The notes under the pieces: generated by a model
Seen by the model: only the letters and a program-made list of their open reading frames with translations
Databases searched by the model: none
What the model was told of the DNA's origin: nothing
Shown here: in pieces, positions 43,625 to 55,740 of the stretch
How positions within the stretch are numbered: position 1 is the stretch's first letter
Layout of the letters: each line of letters starts with the position of its first letter
NCBI GenBank assembly: GCA_030068075.1
Contig: CM057839.1
Location: 18,269,167 to 18,333,166, forward strand
Length of the DNA: 64,000 nt
Direction of reading: 5' to 3'
From: Paguma larvata
Taxonomy: Eukaryota > Chordata > Mammalia > Carnivora > Viverridae
Position numbers and translations under genes: made by a program

Positions 43625-45345
43625 TTTAAAGACTTTTTGTTTCAGGGAAGTTTTAGGTTCACAGCAAAATGAAAGGGAAGGTACAGAGGATTCTCATTGA
43701 CCTGCTGCTCCTCCCACACATATAATAGCCTCCCCTTATTAACATCCTCACCAGAGTGGTACATTATTAAAAATGATGAACCTACATTGACACATTATAA
43801 TCACCCAACATCCATAATTCACCTGAGGGTTACCTCTTGGTATTATATATTCTACACACTTGGACAGACGTATATTGGCCTGTACCCATCATTATACAGA
43901 GTATTTTCACTGCCCTAAAAATTCTCTGTGCTCCACCTACTTAACTCTTCCCCTCATCCCTGGTAACCAGGAATCTTTATTTAAACTCCATAGCTTTGCC
44001 TTTTCTAGAATATCATATAATTGGAATATAAAAGTATGTAGCATTTTCAGTTTGATTTTATTCATTTAATAATCTGCATTTAAGATCTCTCCATGACTTG
44101 GGGCACATGAGTGGCTCAGCTGATTAAGCATTCAACTCTTGGTTTCAGCTCAGGTCATGAACTTGTGGTTCGTGAGTTCGAGTCCTGCATCAGGCTCCGT
44201 GCTGACAGTGTAAAGCCTGCTTGGGGTTCTCTCTCCCCCACCCCCCACCTCTTTCAAAATAAATAAATAAACTTAAAAAAAAGGTCTTGTCATGGCTTGA
44301 GCACACATTTCTTTTTAGTGCTGGATAATATTCCTACTGTCTGGATGTACCAGTTTATCCATCCATTCACCAAAGGACATTTTGGTTACTTCCGAGTTTT
44401 GGCAATTGAAATTAAGCTGCTATAAGCATGTGTGCCCCTAGAGGATGGATGAGGGCTCCTGCTGCTCTCCATCCTCACGAACATTTGGTGTTGCCAGTGT
44501 CCCAGATTTTGGCCATTCCAAAAGATATAGAATGTCCTCTTATAGGTTTTTTAATTTCCATTTCTCTGAAGATGTATCATGTGAAGAATCTTTTCATACA
44601 CTTACTTGTCATCTGTGTATCTTCTTGGTGAGGTATCTGTTACAGCCATTGGTCCATTTTTTAATCATATTGTTTTCTCTCTGTTGAGTTTTAAGAGTTA
44701 TTTGTATACTTTGGATAACAGTCTTTTATCAGATGTGTCTTCTGAAAACATTTTCTCCCAGTTTGTGGCTTGTTTTCTCATTCTCTTGATATTGTCTGCA
44801 GAGTAGAAGTTTTCAATTTTTATGAAATCCAGCTTATCAATTATTTCTTTCACAGACTGTGCCTTTGGTGTTGTATGGAATGCCATCCCCACATTCAAGA
44901 TGATGCAGGTTTTCTCCTATGTTACCTTCTAGGAGTTTTAGTTTTGCATTTTTACATTTAAGTCTAAAATCTCTTTTGAGTTTAATTTTCGTGAAGGGGA
45001 GAAGGTCTATGTCTACATTCACTTTTTTGCATCCAGATGTCCAGCCGTCCCAACACGATGTGTTGAAAAGACTATTTTTGCTCCATTGGTTGTCTTTGCT
45101 CCTTTGTCGAAAATCAGTTGACCGTATTTTTGTGGCCTTATATCGGGACTCTTTGTTTTGTTGCTCTGGTCAATCTGTCTGTTTCACCAATACCACACTG
45201 TCTTGGTTACTACACCTTTCCAGTAGGTGATGAGGTCAGGTCCTATATCAGTTCCCCTATTACACTGCACTGGCTATTCGGTGTCGTTTGACTCTCCACA
45301 TAAACATTAGAATCAGTCTGTTCTACCAACCATTTTCTATTACTC
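43625..45345 (-). mobile_element. Old LINE-1 fragment, antisense, split by a SINE
   Basis: The + strand shows the antisense of an L1M-type 3' end (CACCCAACATCCATAATTCACC, then CTTGGTATTATATATTCTACACAC). Further right, the minus strand encodes ORF2 remnants: KLDFIKIENFYSADNIKRMRKQATNWEKMFSEDTSDK corresponds to the [14 protein letters not shown] ... [13 protein letters not shown] segment of the intact copy. The felid SINE at 44100-44282 interrupts it. Confidence 0.82.
44100..44282 (+). mobile_element. Carnivore SINE
   Basis: Head GGGGCACATGAGTGGCTCAG, GGTTCGTGAGTTCGAGTCC, GCTGACAGTGTAAAGCCTGC, a short CT tract, and AATAAATAAATAAAC. Imperfect TSD GATCTCTCCATGACTT (44084-44099) and GGTCTTGTCATGGCTT (44283-44298), 12 of 16 identical. 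Confidence 0.9.
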
Positions 45346-45836
45346 ATATTCAAGTCCAGAATTCAAGAATCTTAAAAAGCATAGACAAAAATTTATTGTA
45401 TTTACAGTCCAGAATCCAAAAATAGGCCAACAAAAGATGATATATATTTAAAGAGGCACCACAGAGAGAAAGAAATACAAAAAGACAGTTCACGGTGAGG
45501 TAAAATTTTGGGTCCCATTGAATTACAAAAGGTTGTGCTGCAAAATATCAAAAACTCAAATAAAATATCAGTTAAAAAGAATCCCCAGGAAGGAAATATT
45601 GGCACTTTATGTCACAGCTTTTTAAATTATCACATGTCAAAAGAAAGAAAAACTATACAACTGTACTTTTCTCATTGTTCTGAAGATTTCATAACTAGCA
45701 CAGGACAAAAATGCATAAATATTATTTACAGTTTTCTGTTTCTAATGGTATCAAATTGCATCGTTCTGTAGATAAAAATGAAAGGTTTAGAGTACAAGTC
45801 ATATTATTCTGGCAACATATCTATTTAAACTCCTTT
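45346..45836. other. No recognisable feature
   Basis: Unassigned AT-rich sequence between the old L1 and a young SINE. Confidence 0.4.
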
Positions 45837-45851
45837 AAAATAGAATTTGGA

Positions 45852-46087
45852 GGGGTGCCTGGGTGGCTCAGTCGGTTGAGCGTCCGACTTCGGCTCAGGT
45901 CATGATCTCGCGGTCTGTGGGTTCGAGCCCCGCGTCGGGCTCTGTGCTGACAGCTCAGAGCCTGGAGCCTGCTTCAGATTCTGTGTCTCCCTCTCTCTCT
46001 GTCCCTCCCCCACTCATGCTCTTTCTCTCTCTGTCTCAAAAATAAATAAACATTAAAAAAAAAATTAAAAAAATAAATAAATAAAAT
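45852..46087 (+). mobile_element. Felid SINE, young and nearly canonical
   Basis: Head GGGGTGCCTGGGTGGCTCAG, full body including GGTTCGAGCCCCGCGTCGGG, CT tract, AATAAATAAACATTAAAA and an A/T-rich tail. TSD AAAATAGAATTTGGA (45837-45851) and AAAATAGAACTTGGA (46088-46102), one mismatch. Confidence 0.96.
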
Positions 46088-46536
46088 AAAATAGAACTTG
46101 GAGCTGTTTTTGAAATAAAGGAGATTAATTATTGCATTCATTATAATAATGCTGATGGCCCTAGTAAAATGATTATTTTATAAACAAATGTATGTCTTGT
46201 TACAAACAACACAGAAATGCAATATATTTGTAGTTATTTTACTATGGAGAACTGCTACTAAGTTTATGAATGTAGCATAGATAGGACAAGTTAATTTGTA
46301 TAATAAACTCTTATGCTCACAAATGGTAGGTGAATGGAACCCAAATAAGCATGTCACTTAGATTCAGTTTCTTATTGTTGTGACATAACCAAACAGATAC
46401 AACTCTACAGCCATGAGCATTCATTTCTTTAAGATAAAATATAGAAAACACCTAACTATCTAGGGTCATTTTTCAAGTTAGACTTATAAACAGCTAATAA
46501 ACATGTGAAGAAATCAAATATTATTAAGAAAAATTA

Positions 46537-46892
46537 CTATGGCCTGCATGTTTGGGTCCCCCCCAAAATTCAGAGTTGAAAGCTAATCTCCAGTGTAATG
46601 ATGTTGGAGGTGGAGCGTTTGGGAGGTGATTAGGGCATGTGGGCAGAACCTTCATAAATAAGATCAGTGCTCTTCCTTATAAAAGAAGCCCCGGAGAAAT
46701 CTCTAGCCGCTTCCAGCATGTGAGGACATAAGCCACTATCCTCAGCCAGAAAGCGGTCTCACGTGAGACACAGAGTCTGCCAATGCCTTGATCTTGGGCC
46801 TCTCAGCCTCAAGAACTGTGAGAAATAAATTCCTGTTGTTTCCAAGTTGCCCAGTCCGTATTTTGTTATTGCAGCCCAAATGGACTAAGATA
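46537..46892 (+). mobile_element. MaLR solo LTR (MST/MLT1-like)
   Basis: Characteristic order: CTATGGCCTGCATGTTTGGGTCCCCCCC, GGAGGTGGAGCGTTTGGGAGGTGATTAGGGC, AAGAAGCCCCGGAG, CATGTGAGGACATAAG, CAATGCCTTGATCTTGGGCC, AAGAACTGTGAGAAATAAATTCCTG, CAGCCCAAATGGACTAAG. It is a solo ERVL-MaLR LTR of an old endogenous element. No internal region is attached. Confidence 0.88.
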
Positions 46893-48830
46893 GGAACAGT
46901 TCAAAGCCTTTTTAATCAAGAAATATTTTTAGAAACCCATCTTTGTAACAGGAAAAAAGGTAAATAACATAGTCTCAAATATTTTGGATGTATTACTTGA
47001 TATTTTATATTTATTTGATATCAAAATAATTTGATAACTGAAATTTCAAATCAGTACTTTTCTTCTCCTTTTCTAAGTACATCCATGACTCACATAAAAA
47101 AATAGTAGTTTCAGTTATTAAGGGTCAGATATGTGTTTGACCCTTAATGTGTATGTTTCTTAAAGAAAATATTGAAATTAGAAAAAAATATATATACATC
47201 ACATAAATTCAAAAGCATGTTATATAATACTTTTAAAAGTAAGGTTGTTAATTTTTATATAATTTATATTATAAAATTACAATATTATTAGACCCCCAAG
47301 CTAACACACTAAAGGATGGAAGAATATTTAATAATCTCGCAATAGACAATACCCATAAATTGTCATAAAGCATAGCAAGGAAAAATATAAAAATATTTCC
47401 AATATTCATTGAAGAAATAATTTGGACCTTCACATCTCAGAATCTAATCGTGAAAACTTACATAAATTCAAATTATATAAAGTACGTACTATAGCGTTCC
47501 TAGCCACATGGCCTCTCGATGCGTGGATATGTAAAGCAGCTCACTCACTTGAATAAATCCAAAATAATGAAGCTGACTCAAAGAGAAAGGGACTAAAACT
47601 TCCGCTCTGGTCCCCTTGACCATTTGTACTAACAGGTAACTTTCTGCACATTGGAGAAATTATAAAGAAATGCTCAGCCAGGCATTTATAGACCTCTCCT
47701 TCCTAACCCTTCTCACGATGGGAAGTAGTGAAATTAATTTAGAGGTGCCTGCAGGGCTCCAGAGGAGAGGGGATGAAGGCCTGGTCTAGAGGAGCAGAAT
47801 GCGGCGGGGAGGGCGGGGGAGAGATCTGACATCTTGGGGATGCTCACTTTGAGATTCTTATGGGACATCGGGTGGCCTGTTTTCATGCTGTATTTGGAGT
47901 TGCAGACAGATAATCTAACCTAGAGATACACACTGTCAAGTCACTGGAACACTGGTAAGTGGTAAAAGGTTATAATTAAATGAGACTATTGAGAGAGACA
48001 GGGAGAGAGAGAGAACATAAAGACAAAGAAAAAGGAAAGATAAAGATGAAACCCTCAAAATACGTATCACTTACAATTGAAGAGGGGATATAAGAATAAA
48101 AAGAAGTCGTTTTTATAAAGGCAAGAGGACTAGAAAAGTGCTATCATAAAAACTAAATTCGAAAAAGAAGTCACAGAGGAGCCATCAACGGTAGGAAGAA
48201 ATGGTCAAGGATCACGTATTGCACAGAAGTCGCCAGTTGGAAGGCGGGATCCCCCAGCAGTCACAGGGATGTTTGACAGAGCCATGTCAGTAACGAGGGT
48301 GTGGAAGTCACACTGGTGAGCTGAGGAGATAATGAGAAAAATGTCTATTCATTCTATCTGTAACGAGTTTGGGTTATTAATATTAACATATCGGCTAATG
48401 GAAAAGTTGATAAAACCCACACAGAGTGTAAAATTATTCTAAGTTTGCTGGAAAAGGGAGGAAAACATGAAACAGCAGTTCAAATGGCTGTCAGAATCAA
48501 ACACAACCTAAAGCACAGGCTGAAAAGAAAGAAAAACTGGAATGAGAGAAATTAAAAACAGAGCGAAATAAGGGATGGAGGACACAGGAAGGAGATAATG
48601 CAAAAAGGGAAGAGGTTATGAGTCTAGCTTTTGCCTTGTGAAGGAAGAGACAGCCTCGTGTTTGGAGAGGAAAGGCAGGAAGAAAGAACGGGTGAAGATT
48701 CGCATCAGAAATTTAAATTTTTGAGATAGAATTTTTAAAAGTTAGAATGTTCACGCCTATTTTTTTTTTCTGTATGGTATGGGAGTACCTATCACCTGTG
48801 GAGAGGAAAGAGAATTGTTTAAGGTAATCT
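46893..48830. other. No gene; unassigned old repeats possible
   Basis: AT-rich to 47.6 kb. The block 47830-48330 (GATGCTCACTTTGAGATTC, TTGGAGTTGCAGACAGATAATC, ATGGTCAAGGATCACGTATTGCACAGAAG, GCCATGTCAGTAACGAGG) resembles a common old interspersed repeat whose family I cannot name. A local GC-rich patch (GCGGCGGGGAGGGCGGGGG) lies near 47800. Confidence 0.35.
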
Positions 48831-48834
48831 CTGC

Positions 48835-48965
48835 GGTTTGCCCCAATTCTCCCACTAAAAAAGGCACCATCATGATCTCCACTTACATATGAAAATGAGG
48901 CTCAGAGAAGTTAAGAAACTTTCCCAAGGCTGCACAGTCAATTTTGGGCAGTGTGACTACAGAGA
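48835..48965 (+). repeat. MIR fragment
   Basis: CATGATCTCCACTTACATATGAAAATGAGGCTCAGAGAAGTTAAGAAACTTTCCCAAGGCTGCACAG. A clear MIR core. Confidence 0.9.
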
Positions 48966-48969
48966 CTTG

Positions 48970-49614
48970 TTCTTAACTAGTATGCCCTTCAGAACAATCT
49001 TATATTCCTACACACAGCTGGCGGACATGCCCAGAAAGGGAAAAAGTTAATCCTAAAGATCACATGCATATTTGAAGCTTAAGGATATTTACCATGGCTG
49101 AAGGAGTGGATTTCTGATGCACGATTAGTATTAACCAGTCAGGGAAATGCAAGGCACCGCTAGACGAGACGATGTTTCTCCAACTCTCAGGAAAAGGAGG
49201 ATCCACCTGTGTCGTCAGTACACACCAGCGGATTAGCGTTGCGAATACACTCTGTGAAAGGCGCCAGACTTGATCTGTAGTGGTTTGAATGTGCAACCAG
49301 TATCGAAGCTGATTTGAAGCTGTTCTTTATAATTTCCTATCGTGAGGTTCCACATTATGAGTACTGAACCAGAAATCTCATTACTTTAATAGCAATCTGG
49401 CAAGGATAATACACAATGCGGGATAAATTGTTTAAACAGTAATCTCCCAGAAGTGCTGGACTTAACTCATACAAGCTTAAATCTTTAACCATACAACTCT
49501 ATTTGATGAAGATGTCTCGAGTACATTCTGTGTTCGCTGATATGTGAGAAAACAAGAAAAGGCCGTTCCTGCTTTCAGAAATGGGGAATCTCATTAGGAA
49601 AAGAGCCTTCATTA
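48970..49614. other. No recognisable feature
   Basis: Unassigned. Open frames of 64-78 codons on the minus strand have no recognisable family. Confidence 0.4.
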
Positions 49615-49627
49615 AAAAAGCAAATGA

Positions 49628-49835
49628 GGGGTGCCTGGGTGGCTCAGCCGGTTGAGCGGCTGACTTCGGCTCAGTCATGATCTCATAGTTCATGAGTTCG
49701 AGCCCCGCATCGGGCTCTGTGCTGACGGCTCAGAGCCTGGAGCCTGCTTCAGATTCTGTATCTCCCTCTCTCTCTGCCCTTCCCCTGTTCATGCTCTATG
49801 TCTCTCAAAAATAAATAAACGTTAAAAAAATTTTT
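49628..49835 (+). mobile_element. Felid SINE
   Basis: Head, body and CT tract complete. The perfect 12-bp TSD AAAAGCAAATGA lies at 49616-49627 and 49836-49847. Confidence 0.95.
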
Positions 49836-50061
49836 AAAAGCAAATGATAATAAAATGATGACATTTCAAAAAGTAAGTGATATCATGACTAAAGCAAGAA
49901 ATATCAGTGGGTGCTATAAGTCCATAAAATGTTTCATAAAAGAGAAAGATAAGGAAGAAGTCACACAAAAAATACCTGCTGAACGATTGTCTAAATGTAG
50001 GAACAAAGAAGTAAGAAGCAAGGGAGGTTGATAGGAAGGTTTAATGAAAGAGACAGCTCCT

Positions 50062-50270
50062 GGGGCGCCTGGGTGGCTCAGCTGGTTGGGGGTCTGACTT
50101 CGGCTCAGGTCCTGATCTCTGCAGTTCGTGGGTTGGAGTCCCACATGGACTGTGCTGACGGCTCAGAGCCTGGAGCCTGCTTCAGATTATGTGTCTCCCT
50201 CTCTCTGCTCTCTCCCTGCTCACACTGTCTCTCTCAAAAGTAAATAAACATTAAAAAATAATTTAAGAAA
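50062..50270 (+). mobile_element. Felid SINE
   Basis: Head GGGGCGCCTGGGTGGCTCAG, GGTCCTGATCTCTGCAGTTCGTGGG, GACTGTGCTGACGGCTCAGAGCC, CT tract, AATAAACATTAAAAAAT. A short internal deletion removes the CGTCGGGCT part. No convincing TSD. Confidence 0.92.
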
Positions 50271-50704
50271 AGGATAGTTCATTGGTCAAACTAATCCGAT
50301 CTACTGCTGATTTTCTTAAATAAGATGTTTTATACAGTGATAGCAATACAAATGTGTCTTACTAGTACGGTTTTCTTTTACTAGCATTATTTTATGCATA
50401 AATATGCACTTGAAAGGATCCACAAGCAGACATTTTGAGCAGATGCTGAGAAACTCTACTGCTTATAAGACATTTAAAAAAATAATCCTCAGTTCAGTTC
50501 AGTTATATATTTATACTCTGTGTATAAAATGACTCTGAAGCAAGGTGTATTGGTAAATAACTGATTTTACTTTCAAATAACACTGTAAGTGCCCTAAACT
50601 GGTTAACTGCCAACTTTTTTAGTTACTGACACATCAGTTGATAGTCCGAAAATATCAAGGAAGACAAGAAATTTAAATGAATTTGTTTAGTAAAACAATG
50701 AGTC

Positions 50705-50936
50705 AGGGTGTCTGGGTGGCTCAGTCAGTTAAGCATCCGACTTGGACTCAGGTCATGATCTTGTTGTTTGTGAGTTCGAGCCCTGCGTTGGGCTCTGTAC
50801 TGACAGCTCAGAGCCCAGGGCCTCCTTCAGATTCTGTGCCTCCCCCTCTCTCTGCCCCTCGCATGCTCATCCTCTGTCTCTCTCTGTCTCTCATTAATAA
50901 ATACGTTTAAAAATTTTTTTAATTAAAAAAAAAAAA
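50705..50936 (+). mobile_element. Felid SINE
   Basis: Head GGGTGTCTGGGTGGCTCAG, complete body, AATAAATACGTTTAAAAA and a long A tail (to about 50940). TSD candidates AAAACAATGAGT (50692-50703) and AAAACAAGTAGT (50937-50948), two mismatches. Confidence 0.92.
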
Positions 50937-50948
50937 AAAACAAGTAGT

Positions 50949-51630
50949 TGCCTACCAGTACCTCGACATTATTGTAGCAGTTTGAAAATAAAATTTCCTG
51001 TGCAAATTCATTGAATTATATTAGAGATTTCTGGGACCTCTTTATGATTTCACTATGTCACTATTAGAAATACTAATTTTGATTGTTGCTGTCAGAGTTT
51101 CTTCCTCCATATCTAATATACCTAGCCTGTTCCCCTAAATTCATTTCCATTTTTATTTGTAAGGTTACATATCTACTCAATATTTCCATTTAATAGCACC
51201 AAACTAATCAAAAGTCATGCTGTCTAAATAAAACTGGGCTCTATTGTAAGCCAGGAAAGAGTTTGTCTATCACACTTAAAACAGAACCATGCAATTAATT
51301 TAAGCTTGAGGGAAAGACAATAGAAGCAGACAAACTTCGATAAGGTATTTAAAGAAGAATATACCTTTTTGTTTTTTCTAAAAATTTCCCTCAGGTTTCC
51401 ATGTTCTAACATATTAATACAACAAAGTAATCTTGAAATAAAAATAAATATTAAAAATCATATAAAAGAAAAATAACCTCAAAATGTAGATAGAAATGAA
51501 TAGAAACAGTTCAACTGTGAATTCCGTACGTAGTCTCTTTAACTTTTAAAAATATAACACATACACAAATAATGCACCGCTCAGCAAAGCACTCACAAGA
51601 GTGTTCCCTGTCTTCCAGAGGCTATTTGTG
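50949..51630. other. No recognisable feature
   Basis: AT-rich, unassigned. Confidence 0.4.
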
Positions 51631-53011
51631 GCCCTTATATTACAACCCCTTTTCCCCCCAAACATAACTATTATTCTGACTCAAACAGCATACGTTAATG
51701 TTACTGCATATTTTTAACTTCACATGGATAGAATCATATTCATAAGTTCCTTCCACTCCACATGATAATTGTAAGATTGATCCATGTTTTCAACAGTGGC
51801 TGCATTCATTCATATCCACCACTGTATCGTGTTTCATTGTATGATTCGACTACAATCCATTCAAGTTAGTATCGCTGGGCATCTGGGCTGTCTCCACTTT
51901 GACTATTCCAAACACGTTGTTACGAACATTCTTCCACATTGTTCTTGGCTTTCATGTATATCCATTTCTGTTGGATATATACTCAGAGGCTGAACTGCAG
52001 AGTTAGAGTATACGTATGCTCAATATTAGTAAACTTGTTTCCAAAATGATTATGCGAATTTACATTCTCGTAGGTAGTATATGAGAATTCACGATCTCTG
52101 CCAACATTTACTATTGTCGGTCTTGTGAAGTTAAACAACTTGTATATGCTCAGTGGCCATGTGGATATTCATCTTTGTAGACTGGCTGCTCAAGTTCCTT
52201 CTCTCTGTTTGTTTTTTTTTTTTTTTGCCTTTTTTAAATATATGTTTTGCAAATATCTTCTTCCATCTGTGACTCACATTTCATTCTCAATTGAAGTCTT
52301 TATTAACAAGTTCTTAGTTTTAATGTAATTCAAATTTTCAGTCTTCTCTTGAATGGTTAATGGTTTCTGTCTTGTTTATGAAATTATTCCTTATTCCAAA
52401 GTTAAGAAAATATTCACAAATATTTTACCTTTTACATTTAAATCAGTATTTCACATAAAATCGATTTTTTTTCATGTGGAAGGTATACGGGTCAAGCGTC
52501 ATTTTCCCCTCTGGATTTCTCAAATGAATCAGCAACTTTTACTAAAACGAACCAAAAAAAATCTTAAATGAAGTTTTAACGCGTTTAAATGTGTTTCTGC
52601 AAACTGTTTTGCATCCCGTTTGACACCAACAGTACCCTATAGTATGGACTGTATCTTTGTAAAAAATCTCTGTATTAGAAAGTCCTCCCAAATCCTTCTT
52701 CAAAAGTACTGCAATAATCTTCCCTATTCTTTCTTGTCCCTTTTCATTCACATGTTAATTTTGAAATCAGCATTTCAATTTCTACTAAAAAAAAGAGACC
52801 CTGACAAAATTATGATTAGATTGATTTGAGTTTATAAGTCTCTTTTTTCTCTCTAATAGCCCGCTCACTTGTACGGCAGTTTTATCAGTCTTAGGTATTT
52901 GATATTGTTGATGCTATTATGAATTACATCTCTCTTTAGAATTTCATTTTATTGTTAGTATATTTCAATGTGAGTTTATATTGTTGGTAAACTTTAGTTT
53001 ATTGTTGGCAT

Positions 53012-53241
53012 TTTTTTAAATATTTTTTTAACGTTTATTTATTTTTGAGAGACATAGAGACAGAGCTTGAGCAGGCGAAGGGACAGACAGAGAGAGAGAG
53101 AGGGAGACACAGAATCTGAAGCAGGCTCCAGGCTCTGAGCTGTCAGCACAGAGCCCGACGCGGGGCTCGAACTCACAGACCGTAAGATCACGACCTGAGC
53201 TGAAGTCGGCCGCTTAACCGACTGAGCCACCCAGGCGCCCC
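53012..53241 (-). mobile_element. Felid SINE, antisense, young
   Basis: The + strand ends with the head complement GACTGAGCCACCCAGGCGCCCC. A near-canonical body lies between, and an AACGTTTATTTATTTTTGAGAG tail complement at the left. The perfect 12-bp TSD TATTGTTGGCAT lies at 53000-53011 and 53242-53253. Confidence 0.96.
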
Positions 53242-55139
53242 TATTGTTGGCATATTGAAATGAGGTTTTAATATTGACTTTATGTCCCAGCTTTGGCAAA
53301 ATTCACTTATTAGTAGTTCAAATATGTAAATTATTATGGAATTTAAAAAAACAATATCAGTGAGTAATAACACTTTTGGTTTCTCCTTTCCAATTATATA
53401 CTTTTACTTTTTGTGTTTGTGTTATTGTAGTAATCAATCTGGTAATACCGAGAAGAGGAGATGACTGTGGGTGTCACTGTAGCCTTGCCAATGTAAGAGA
53501 AACATTATCAACATTTTATTGTTAAGTGTGATGTTTGCCATAGGTGGTTTCCTCTAGTTACCTTTATCAAATTCATTTCTATCTGTAGATACTCTTTTTA
53601 CCATAACTTTACTTAATAAATGGATGTCAAATATTATCCAATGCACTTCTGCCCATATTGAGATGATCCTGTGATTTTTTTTTTTTCCTCCTGTTTGGTC
53701 TCTTAATGTGAGAAATTGTATTTCCTGATTTTCTGGTGGCAGATCAAAATTATATTCCTGAAAACCACGCTACCTAGTTTTTGTGTATTGTTTCTCTCTG
53801 AATACATTGTTTAATTTCTTATCTCTCTGCTCAGTCTAGCTGGGAAAAGGTAGGGTGTTATATTATTAGACTTTTCAAATAACTTCATTTTGCTGGTTTC
53901 TATTTTGCGTTTTATTTTTTCTGTTCCAACCATTATTTCCTTTTTTCTACTTTCTTTGAGGTGGACACCAAGATCATTGATTTTCCATTTTTCTGTACTT
54001 GTAAGAAATTCATTTATCACTCCAAATTTCCCTCTGCATCCAAATATTTCACGTTTCCTCTTTTCCTTCATTATTCCATTCAAATTATTTTCTAACGCTT
54101 ATCAGGGTCTCCCTTACCTAAAAGTATATTTAAATTTCTAGACATAAGGGACTTTTATGTAATTATTGTATTACTTATTCTCACTTAATTCTTTAGTAGA
54201 CAGAAACAACCTTTTTAATTTTGTTCATACTCATGTTACAGCCCAGAATGTGGTCACACTTCGTAAAGGCCTTTGTGCACTTTAAATGAGTGACGTATTA
54301 TACAGTGTGGGCAGTGTCTTAAGTAGGTCTTTCTAAATTTTTAATCACACACTTTAAGTTTATTATATTCTTATTAGTTTATTTTTATCTTCCTTTCAAC
54401 AAGTTATTTTTGTTTTATATTTTTTTTTAAAACCATGCTAATGAGTATCTACGAATCCAACACTGTTACTTCTTCGTAGTAAACTGAAATTTTAATCACT
54501 CTAAAATGTTCCTTTTTGGTTTTAATAATGCTTTATACTTTAGAGACAAATTTTTCAAATATTAACATTGCCATAACTGTGATGGTTTGGTGTGCTTTTT
54601 ATTTTCATTAGGTTTACTTGTTTATTTTTGGGTGTTTGAATTATATATATTTTTTCTATCTTTTCTACTTGTCAATTTTTCTAAAGTCTTTCATATTAGG
54701 TTGTCTTTTATAAGCAGCATATAATTAGGTATTTTTTTTCCTCAGTGTCACATCCTTGACTTTGAGTGCTTACCATATTAACTATTTCACTTATTGAGAT
54801 ATGTTAATTTAATTGACTAATTGTTTGCTACTGTTCCCGCCTTTCTTATGTTCTGCTTCCTCTCATTACTTGACTTTTTTAAATTAATTTTTTATTATAC
54901 CATTGTCCATGTATTTTCTTGGTAGTTATTCATTCCTTTACTATCCTTTCAGTGATTCCAAACAGGCATCCTTGACCTGGAAAAGCCTAATCTGAATTAC
55001 AACCTCACCTTTTTCTGCAGAGAAAAAGGACCTCAGCATGCCTACATGTCATCTGACTCATTTCTTTGACGCTACTATTGTGTATTTTAATGCTATGTAT
55101 GTTTCACACCCCACAGGGTATTTTTGCTACCATTTTACC

Positions 55140-55740
55140 AGGTGGTATTTGCGTCCAGAGTCCCCGGGGGGGGGGGTGTCATCCTTACATCCGGGGATTC
55201 ACTAAAGGCACTCATGGGACTCAGCATATAGTTGTACTCACACCAAAGATTTCTTAAATCCGCGTAGAAAGTACATGTAGCTGGATTATAATGTAAAAGA
55301 AGTGGGCAGAGTCTGAAGGAATTCACGTTTAGATTTCCTGACGCTCTTCTCCCTCCCAAAGGGGTTGCATAGAGTGTACTTCTCCCTCAACAAAGAAAAT
55401 GCAGCGACATGGGCACATTGTTTCTATTCACGGAAAATCTCTAGAGACTTCATGCCCAAGGCCTGTATTGGGATTGTCTGATTGGTTTATGAGAGGCTGG
55501 TCACATAAGCACTTTCTGCCAAGCTTGTGCCAAAATTCCAATCTCCCGTGAGGAAGTGAGATATTCAGCATAAATCGTGTTATTTGTATAAACATTGCAG
55601 GAATAGTGAACCGTTACAATTTCAAAAGTTTTCTGTAAGTTCCCAAAGGCCAGCCAAAGGCCAGTCTTACAAGCAGACTTCTCTAAGGATAGTAGTAACA
55701 GGCCTGCTATGATCACGTTTTTCTGCAGAGTATTATCTCA
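55140..55740. mobile_element. Probable ERVL-type LTR fragment
   Basis: Segments GGGGATTCACTAAAGGCACTCATGGGACTCAGCATATAGTTGTACTCAC, TCTAGAGACTTCATGCCCAAGG, GAGAGGCTGGTCACATAAGCAC, GCCAAAATTCCAATCTCCC and GTTATTTGTATAAACA occur in an order that I associate with a dispersed mammalian ERVL-like LTR. It is GC-richer than the L1 around it and includes a run of ten G near 55168. Family not assigned. Confidence 0.45.
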